This document shows positions 7,010 through 11,726 of a DNA stretch of 11,726 nt, one piece after another. The stretch spans positions 1 to 11,726 of the forward strand of contig VXNE01000228.1 in the NCBI GenBank assembly GCA_009840715.1, read 5' to 3'. This DNA is from Gammaproteobacteria bacterium. GTDB taxonomy: Bacteria; Pseudomonadota; Gammaproteobacteria; Pseudomonadales; Azotimanducaceae. How positions within the stretch are numbered: the stretch's first letter is position 1; each line of letters begins with the position of its first letter. Made by a program: the position numbers and the translations under genes. The notes under the pieces were generated by a model, which had not been told where the DNA came from, made no database searches, and was given only the letters and a program-made list of their open reading frames with translations.

Positions 7010-8279
7010 GGCCTTGCAGCTCCTTGATCAGGACTTTCGAGTTGCGCTGGTAGTTGTACAGCACCTGCCGGGATACGGGCAGGTCATCAATGGAAGAGGG
7101 TGCGAATCCACGCTCCACGAACCAGTCTTCCGCGCGGGTGGTGAGGACGAACATGCGCTGGTGGCCGCCCGCGCCGGCGGTGGCTTCGGCATGGGACAGC
7201 AAGCGTTCGCCCAAGGTGCTGCCGGCGACGCGGAAGCGGTGGCTGGGGTGCGTGGCGACACAGGCGAGTTCGACGGCGCCGGCGCCGTGGGGGAACAGCG
7301 CGCAGCAGCCGACCACGATGCCGTCGAGCTCCGCCACGGTGAAGTGTTCGATCTCCGCCTCCAGGCGGTCGCGGGGCCGGCGCACCAGGAGCCCCGCCTC
7401 CTCCAGGGGGCGGATCAGTTCGACGATGCCGGCGACATCGGCACTCGTGGCCGGCCGGATGGCGCGATAGTCCTCCTTCGAGACCTGGGTGCCGACGCCT
7501 TCCGCGGTGAAGAGCTCCTGCAATAGCGCCCCGTCGGCGCGGTAGGAGATCAGGTGGCAGCGCGGGACGCCGGCGGCGTTGGCTTCCAGGAGTGCCCGCA
7601 GCCGCGCCTCGGTCGCCGGGTCGAACTCGCCTTCCGCCAGCGCCTCGGCCAGCGATTGCGGCGTCATGTCGCCGACGTCGTTCACCCGGTCGATCTCGTC
7701 GTAGACAATGAGCTTGTCCGCGCCTACGCCGGCCGCCACCTCGGCGGCCAGTTTCTCCGGCGGCAGCACATAGGCGGCTCCGGAGGTCGAGTAGCCGATG
7801 GGCGGTACCAGCACGATTGCGCCGGTGTCCAGCAGCCCACGTATCTCGTCGGCGTGCACGCGTCGGACTTCCCCCGTGCGTAGCCGGTCGACGCCGTCGA
7901 TGACGCCGGCAGGCTTCGCGGTCACCAGGTTGCCGCTCGCCAGCGTGATCCGGCTGGCCCGGAGGGGGCTCGAAGGAACACCGGTGGAGAAGAGCGCCTC
8001 GAGACGGCTTCGCGCCACGCCGATGGCGCCGACCACCGCGTCCATCGCCGCACCGTCAGGCAGCTCCCGGTCACCCCGCGGCGGTTCGTCGGCGAGGCCG
8101 TGCACCACCACGAGCCGGACCCCGAGCACCTGCAGCAGCGCCAGGTCGTGCACGGTGTTGACCAGGTTCGACGACGCGAGCGCGTCGCCGCCCAGCATCA
8201 CCACGAACGTGCGGTTCCGGTGCGCGCTGATGTAGGGCGTGGAATCACGGAACCATCTTGCGAAGTCGGCGGAGTCCAT
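7002..8279 (-). CDS. argA: N-acetylglutamate synthase (amino-acid N-acetyltransferase)
   Basis: First enzyme of arginine synthesis: acetyl-CoA plus glutamate to N-acetylglutamate. It is the classical two-domain type, 425 residues: an amino-acid-kinase-like regulatory domain (about 1-270, TFVVMLGGDAL, SGNLVTAKPAGVIDGVD, RRCHLISY-like PRCHLISY) and a GNAT acetyltransferase domain (about 272-425, IRPATSADVAGIVELIRPLE, FVLTTRAEDWFVERGF, LYNYQRNSKVL). ATG at 8279 is chosen since MDSADFARWFRDSTPYI matches the family N-terminus; the longer GTG start at 8312 would run into the divergent promoter dyad. Two oddities: the kinase-fold domain has lost the usual RPQI and RVTD stretch after VVVHG and is about 13 residues shorter there, and the acetyl-CoA loop after HPSHR has about four extra residues and no RG before ERLL. 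Overlaps ilvD by 8 bases. Confidence 0.95.
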   Translation of the reverse strand: MDSADFARWFRDSTPYISAHRNRTFVVMLGGDALASSNLVNTVHDLALLQVLGVRLVVVHGLADEPPRGDRELPDGAAMDAVVGAIGVARSRLEALFSTGVPSSPLRASRITLASGNLVTAKPAGVIDGVDRLRTGEVRRVHADEIRGLLDTGAIVLVPPIGYSTSGAAYVLPPEKLAAEVAAGVGADKLIVYDEIDRVNDVGDMTPQSLAEALAEGEFDPATEARLRALLEANAAGVPRCHLISYRADGALLQELFTAEGVGTQVSKEDYRAIRPATSADVAGIVELIRPLEEAGLLVRRPRDRLEAEIEHFTVAELDGIVVGCCALFPHGAGAVELACVATHPSHRFRVAGSTLGERLLSHAEATAGAGGHQRMFVLTTRAEDWFVERGFAPSSIDDLPVSRQVLYNYQRNSKVLIKELQGHG

Positions 8280-8311
8280 GGGGCCGGATCGTGCGAAAGT
8301 CGGAACCGGCA

Positions 8312-8338
8312 CATTCTAGGGGTCTGCGCCTTAGAATG
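8312..8338. promoter_or_regulatory. Dyad with back-to-back -10 boxes between argA and the RidA fusion gene
   Basis: CATTCTAGG (8312-8320) and CTTAGAATG (8330-8338) form an inverted repeat with one G-T mismatch around a 9-base centre. Each arm holds TAGAAT, one base from the -10 consensus: one on the plus strand at 8332-8337, one on the minus strand at 8313-8318. Starts of transcription a few bases beyond would give a leader of about 27 bases for argA and about 39 for the fusion gene. No good -35 box is seen on either side, which may imply an activator. This is the only sizeable non-coding stretch (8280-8382) in the right half. Confidence 0.45.
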
Positions 8339-8382
8339 CCGACGGATCGGCAGCAACGGCGTGGCCGCCGGGGAGCACGATC

Positions 8383-10089
8383 ATCGCAGTCAAGACACGC
8401 CTCGCCGAACTGGGACTCGAGCTGCCGCCCCCCATGCGGCTCGGGGGACTCCCCTTCGAAGCCGTGCGCATCGCCGGGGACCGGGCCGTCATCGCGGGTC
8501 ATCTGCCGCTCGACGCCGACGGCGCGATCGCTGGACCGCTCGGCAAGGTGGGCGCCGAGGTGAGTCCGGAGGAGGCATACGATGCCGCGCGGGGCGTGGC
8601 GCTCGCCATGATGGCGAGCCTCGAGGCTGCGGGCATCGATCTCGACCGGGTCGAGTGGCGCAAGGTGTTCGGCATGGTGAACGCCGCGCCCGGCTTCAAC
8701 GCGCTCCCCGGGGTGATCAACGGCTTCTCGGACGTGCTCCTCGAAGTGTTCGGCGATCGTGGCCGGCATTCCCGTTCGGCGATAGGCGTCGCGGAGTTGC
8801 CGTTCGGGGCCCCGGTGGAAGTGGAAGCGGAGGTGGCGCTCTTGCCAGCAGTCGCGGCGGCTGACCCGCCGCCGCAACGGGCGAGTACGTCGGGCGCACG
8901 TCTGCCCGCGGACCCGGGACTGCGCGCCGTGGACTACGGTGGCATCAGCCCGCTCACGCTGCCGGCGGAGGCGCTGCTCCGGGCTATCAAGGCGCTCTCC
9001 CACCTGTTCTGGATAACCATCGCGGGCACGGTCCTGGCGATCTTCCTCTCCGCGCTGGCCAACCTTGGCGGCTCTGCCGACGGTGCGCTCGCCTTTGGCG
9101 AATACAGCATCCCGGTGTCCGTGCTGCCCATCGGCTGCCTGGCGTTCGCGATGTTCATGCTCTGGCTCACGGCCGCGCGTTTCAGGATGCTCGAGGCTGC
9201 CCTCGGCGACGACGACCTCACCGCCAGCCTGGCGCGGGACATCTTCCGGCTCGACCCGCCAGTGCTGGACGTGTTCGACGCCGGCAACCTCCGTCCGTTC
9301 GCGCTGCTGTCCGGCTGTTCCGTGTTGCTCTGGATCTGGAGCCTGTTCTTCGGTAGTAGCGTCGGCCTGATCTTCTCCGCCACCATCGACCGGGGGGCGC
9401 TCACGTCCACGGACGAGGGCCCGATCTTCGGGGTCTATGCCGTGGCTACCCTGGTGGTCATGGCGTACGGCGCCACGAAGATCGTTCGGCCGCTGCGGCG
9501 CATCCTGGGCAGGCTGCACGGCGAGGGATTCACCGTGGGCCCCATCCGTCTCGTGATGGCGATGGTCGTACTGGTGGCGGGAGTGCTGGTGACGAACCCG
9601 GACCTCTTCACGGCGTTCACCACGGAGGAATGGCGCACGGTGGGACCGAGTCGGGCCAACGCGGTGGACGGCGAGACGCTCGTGCTCGAAGGGGGCCAGA
9701 TCGTGTCGCTCGGCGGCATCGCGGCGCTGCGTCCAGGCCAGACCTGCGGGGATGCCGAAGGCCGTCGCTACCCGTGCGGGGACCAGGCGACCGCTTACCT
9801 CCAGTCCCTGGTGCAGGATCGCTGGGTGCACTGCTTCGTGAGTTACCCCGACCTCGGCGTTTGCATGCCCCTGCAGGAGGGCGAGCCTCCGCCCGCGCAG
9901 TTGCAGGACGCCCTCCAACTCGAGAATCTCCAGGCGCAGATGGTCGTCGCCGGGTTCGCGTTCCCGGAGGGCGACGGCGTCGATTTCATGGCCGAGCTAC
10001 GGGACGAAGCACAGCGCGCCCGCGCGGGTGCGTGGCAGGGTTCGTTCGAACCCGTCGGCCCGTGGGCGGAGCGCCTGGGCCGGGATTGA
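8383..10089 (+). CDS. Fusion protein: RidA/YjgF domain, five membrane helices, SNase-like domain
   Basis: One open frame of 568 residues. Residues 1-153 form a RidA/YjgF domain (RLAELGLELPP, VIAGHLPLD, GKVGAEVSPEEAYDAAR, VNAAPGFNALPGVINGFSD, RHSRSAIGVAELPFGAPVEV), keeping the Arg of HSRSAIG (about 131) equivalent to the imine-deaminase Arg and a Glu after VEV. A Pro/Ala linker follows. Five hydrophobic helices lie at about 209-226, 246-264, 306-328, 349-367 and 388-404. Residues 425-562 look like a staphylococcal-nuclease fold (AVDGETLVLEGG, GQTC, YPCG, VHC, GVC, RARAGAWQGSF) lacking the catalytic residues. Start: the family N-terminus RLAELGLELPP lies upstream of the first in-frame ATG (8434), and no ATG, GTG or TTG exists between it and the stop at 8332; ATC at 8383, 7 bases after GGGGAG, is the best fit. 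Conservative tools would begin at 8434. The membrane part is not recognised. Joint function unknown. Confidence 0.88.
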   Translation: MAVKTRLAELGLELPPPMRLGGLPFEAVRIAGDRAVIAGHLPLDADGAIAGPLGKVGAEVSPEEAYDAARGVALAMMASLEAAGIDLDRVEWRKVFGMVNAAPGFNALPGVINGFSDVLLEVFGDRGRHSRSAIGVAELPFGAPVEVEAEVALLPAVAAADPPPQRASTSGARLPADPGLRAVDYGGISPLTLPAEALLRAIKALSHLFWITIAGTVLAIFLSALANLGGSADGALAFGEYSIPVSVLPIGCLAFAMFMLWLTAARFRMLEAALGDDDLTASLARDIFRLDPPVLDVFDAGNLRPFALLSGCSVLLWIWSLFFGSSVGLIFSATIDRGALTSTDEGPIFGVYAVATLVVMAYGATKIVRPLRRILGRLHGEGFTVGPIRLVMAMVVLVAGVLVTNPDLFTAFTTEEWRTVGPSRANAVDGETLVLEGGQIVSLGGIAALRPGQTCGDAEGRRYPCGDQATAYLQSLVQDRWVHCFVSYPDLGVCMPLQEGEPPPAQLQDALQLENLQAQMVVAGFAFPEGDGVDFMAELRDEAQRARAGAWQGSFEPVGPWAERLGRD

Positions 10090-10111
10090 GCCGCCCACTG
10101 TCCAAGTTGCG

Positions 10112-10141
10112 TTGACACCCGTCGCGGCGGTCGAGGACACT
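10112..10141 (+). promoter_or_regulatory. Candidate sigma-70 promoter of the Uma2 gene
   Basis: A perfect -35 TTGACA (10112-10117) is followed after 18 bases by GACACT (10136-10141), which matches only three of six -10 positions. It lies 28 bases before the likely GTG start at 10170 in an 80-base gap, so independent expression of the Uma2 gene is plausible. Confidence 0.35.
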
Positions 10142-10169
10142 GCGCTCGGGATTGCGGAGAACGCCCCAA

Positions 10170-10793
10170 GTGCAGCACATGAACGTCGACGAACAGGACG
10201 ACCTGCGTATCGTCACGGAGGACGGCGGCACGGTCGCGTACTTCGAGTGCTTGCAGGGAACCTGGACGGAGGCGCAGTACCTGAAACTCACGGACACCTG
10301 CAATCGCCTGCTCGAGTTCACGGATGGACGCATCGAGGTATTGCCCATGCCAACGGATCGGCACCAGACCATCTTGCGGTTCCTCTTTCTCGCCTGCCTG
10401 CCTGCCGAGCGCGAGCTTGGAGGCGCGGTCCGCTTTTCGCCGTTGCGGTTGCGCATCGGGGACGGCAGGTATCGGGAACCGGACCTGTTGCTGGTGCGCG
10501 ACGCTGATGACCCACGGCGCGCCGACGCGTTCTGGACCGGGGCCGACCTGGTGATGGAGGTCGTGAGCCCTCGGAACCCGCTCCGGGACACCCGCGACAA
10601 GCGTCTGGAGTACGCTCGGGCCGGCATTCCCGAGTACTGGATCGTCAACCCGATCGACGAGACCGTGACCGTGCTGGAGTTGGAGGGGGATACGTACCTG
10701 GAACATGGCGTCTTCCGGCGGGGCGAGCAGGCCGACTCCGCGTGCGTCCCCGGCCTTGCCGTGGACGTCGCGGCAGTATTCGACGCCGAGTGA
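10170..10793 (+). CDS. Uma2 family (DUF820) putative restriction endonuclease
   Basis: A 207-residue protein of the Uma2/DUF820 family, a PD-(D/E)XK nuclease fold. Visible family features are EYLKL-like AQYLKL, LEFTDGRIEVLPMPTDRH (Glu56), YREPDLLLV (Asp105), LVMEVVSP (Glu130) and DKRLEYARAGIPEYWIV (Lys144), so the presumed D-E-K catalytic set is intact. Start: GTG at 10170 is preceded by GGAGA with 9 bases between; ATG at 10179 and TTG at 10152 are in-frame alternatives. The biological role of this family is poorly defined, and members are often found in many copies with no adjacent methylase; none is visible here. It sits 80 bases after the fusion gene and 33 bases before recC, and may be cotranscribed with recC. 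Placement beside a RecBCD subunit may be chance. Confidence 0.92.
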   Translation: MQHMNVDEQDDLRIVTEDGGTVAYFECLQGTWTEAQYLKLTDTCNRLLEFTDGRIEVLPMPTDRHQTILRFLFLACLPAERELGGAVRFSPLRLRIGDGRYREPDLLLVRDADDPRRADAFWTGADLVMEVVSPRNPLRDTRDKRLEYARAGIPEYWIVNPIDETVTVLELEGDTYLEHGVFRRGEQADSACVPGLAVDVAAVFDAE

Positions 10794-10811
10794 CGCCGGC
10801 CGGGGATCCTC

Positions 10812-10817
10812 AAGGAG
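10812..10817 (+). promoter_or_regulatory. Shine-Dalgarno AAGGAG of recC
   Basis: AAGGAG lies 9 bases before the ATC at 10827. It is the strongest ribosome-binding signal in the 33-base gap and points to translation starting there although no standard start codon is present. Confidence 0.6.
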
Positions 10818-10826
10818 CGTCCACGC

Positions 10827-11726
10827 ATCGAAATCCACGCCGGCAACCGCCTGGAGACCCTCGCCGCGCGGCTCGCCGACTGCATCGGCCGAGACCCGGG
10901 GGACCCGCTCGAGCCCGAACGCATCGTCGTCCCCCATCCGACGCTCGGACGTTGGCTCACCCTCGAACTCGCTACGCGTTGCGGCATCGCGGCCCATCAG
11001 CGCCTCGAACTCCCGGCGCAGTTCGCCTGGTCGATCATGCGCGAAGCGGTGCCGGCGATGCCCAGGGAACAACCGTTCGCGCCGGACCGACTGCGCTGGC
11101 GCGTCTTCGACGCCCTAGGCCGGCTCGGGGAAACGGCGGAGGCGCCGCTGCGGCGTTATCTGGCGGATGGAGACCCGGGCAAGCGTTTCGAGCTCGCCGA
11201 CCGGCTCGCGCGCGTATACGACCGGTGCCTGCTGTACCGGCCGGAGTGGATTCGCGCCTGGGAGGAGGGTGAGACACCCCACTGGCAGGCGCGTCTGTGG
11301 CGGCGCCTGACCGAAGAAGCCCCCGCCCCGGCGCATTGGGTAGCCGCGGTCGATGCGTTCCGGCAGGCTGCGGAGTCTCCCGTCGCGGCGCAACCGAAGG
11401 TTGCGGCCCAACCGGAGGTTGCGTTGCAGCTTCCGCTCTTCGAGAACTCCCCGGAGCCGGAGCGGGAAGCGATGGGCGATTGGCCGCGCAGGGTCAGCTT
11501 CTTCGGCATCGGCATGCTGTCGCCGTCCTACCTGGACGTGTTGCGCGCCGCCGAGTCGTACATCGACATCCACCTGTTCGTGCTCAGCCCCTGCCGCGAG
11601 TACTGGAGCGACATCGCGCCAAAACGCGTCATCCGCCGCAGGGCCGCCCCGCGCCGGCCCGAGGACGACTACCGCATTGAAAGCAACGAACTGCTAGCCG
11701 CTCGCGGCCAGCCGGCGCGGGCCATG
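10827..11726 (+). CDS. recC: RecBCD exonuclease V gamma subunit RecC, N-terminal part
   Basis: The first 300 codons of RecC, the subunit that recognises Chi and splits DNA in the RecBCD repair complex; the gene runs off the right edge. Matches to the RecC N-terminus are clear: HAGNRLETL (compare HSNRLDVL in E. coli), VVPHPTLGRWLTLELATRCG, LPAQFAWSIM, RLRWRVFDAL, LYRPEWIRAWEEG, HWQARLWRRL, RRVSFFGIGMLSPSYLDVLR and IDIHLFVLSPCREYWSDI. Start: the frame opens after TGA at 10791-10793 (that of the Uma2 gene) and has no ATG, GTG or TTG before codon 71 (ATG 11037), which lies deep in the conserved domain. ATC at 10827 behind AAGGAG fits the family N-terminus. A short Ala-Gln-Pro repeat (11382-11432) lengthens a linker. 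Genes for RecB and RecD may follow outside the window. Confidence 0.94.
   Translation, partial: MEIHAGNRLETLAARLADCIGRDPGDPLEPERIVVPHPTLGRWLTLELATRCGIAAHQRLELPAQFAWSIMREAVPAMPREQPFAPDRLRWRVFDALGRLGETAEAPLRRYLADGDPGKRFELADRLARVYDRCLLYRPEWIRAWEEGETPHWQARLWRRLTEEAPAPAHWVAAVDAFRQAAESPVAAQPKVAAQPEVALQLPLFENSPEPEREAMGDWPRRVSFFGIGMLSPSYLDVLRAAESYIDIHLFVLSPCREYWSDIAPKRVIRRRAAPRRPEDDYRIESNELLAARGQPARAM
11382..11432 (+). repeat. 18-base tandem repeat inside recC
   Basis: GTCGCGGCGCAACCGAAG (11382-11399) is followed by GTTGCGGCCCAACCGGAG (11400-11417) and a partial third unit GTTGCGTTGCAGCTT (11418-11432). It encodes VAAQPK, VAAQPE and VALQL, a flexible segment between conserved blocks of RecC, and keeps the frame. 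Confidence 0.75.

Noticed and set aside
5282..7027. 581-codon open frame on the plus strand
   Set aside because: It lies wholly antisense to ilvD, whose cluster cysteines and motifs are unmistakable. The antisense product is His/Arg/Gly-rich with no recognisable domain, as expected from high-GC codon bias.
8245..9918. 557-codon open frame on the minus strand
   Set aside because: It is antisense to the RidA-membrane-SNase gene, and its product is rich in Arg, His and Glu with no domain. The plus-strand frame has clear homology and membrane helices.
9843..11072. 409-codon open frame on the minus strand
   Set aside because: Antisense to the fusion 3' end, the Uma2 gene and recC, all of which are supported by family motifs on the plus strand.

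Overview
This is a high-GC bacterial window, most likely from a gammaproteobacterium. The evidence is a classical two-domain (amino-acid kinase plus GNAT) ArgA close to a RecC gene, a neighbourhood known from gammaproteobacteria, together with a TonB-dependent outer-membrane receptor that requires a Gram-negative envelope. No tRNA, rRNA, CRISPR array or insertion sequence was seen.

Left part, minus strand (reading leftward from about 8280): argA (N-acetylglutamate synthase), overlapping ilvD (dihydroxy-acid dehydratase), then a small secreted His/Cys protein, a TonB-dependent siderophore-type receptor, an integral-membrane acyltransferase-like protein (DUF1624/HGSNAT type), an ABC ATPase and an ABC-2 permease cut by the left edge. 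All seven are co-directional with short gaps or overlaps. argA-ilvD is core amino-acid biosynthesis. The five genes after it look like an accessory envelope transport module: receptor in the outer membrane, small exported protein in the periplasm, acyltransferase and ABC transporter in the inner membrane. Its substrate cannot be read from sequence.

Right part, plus strand: a divergent gene encoding an unusual fusion of a RidA/YjgF domain, five predicted membrane helices and a C-terminal staphylococcal-nuclease-like domain that has lost the usual catalytic residues; then an Uma2-family putative nuclease; then the N-terminal 300 codons of recC, cut by the right edge.

Signals that genes alone do not explain are: a 15-bp hairpin after the receptor gene with a spare third arm abutting the acyltransferase start codon; a second hairpin before the receptor; a dyad between argA and the fusion gene in which two TAGAAT boxes face each other; and two plus-strand genes (the fusion and recC) whose best start is an ATC codon behind a good Shine-Dalgarno, with no ATG, GTG or TTG in frame where the family N-terminus requires one. 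The RidA-membrane-pseudonuclease fusion is the best candidate for something undescribed.
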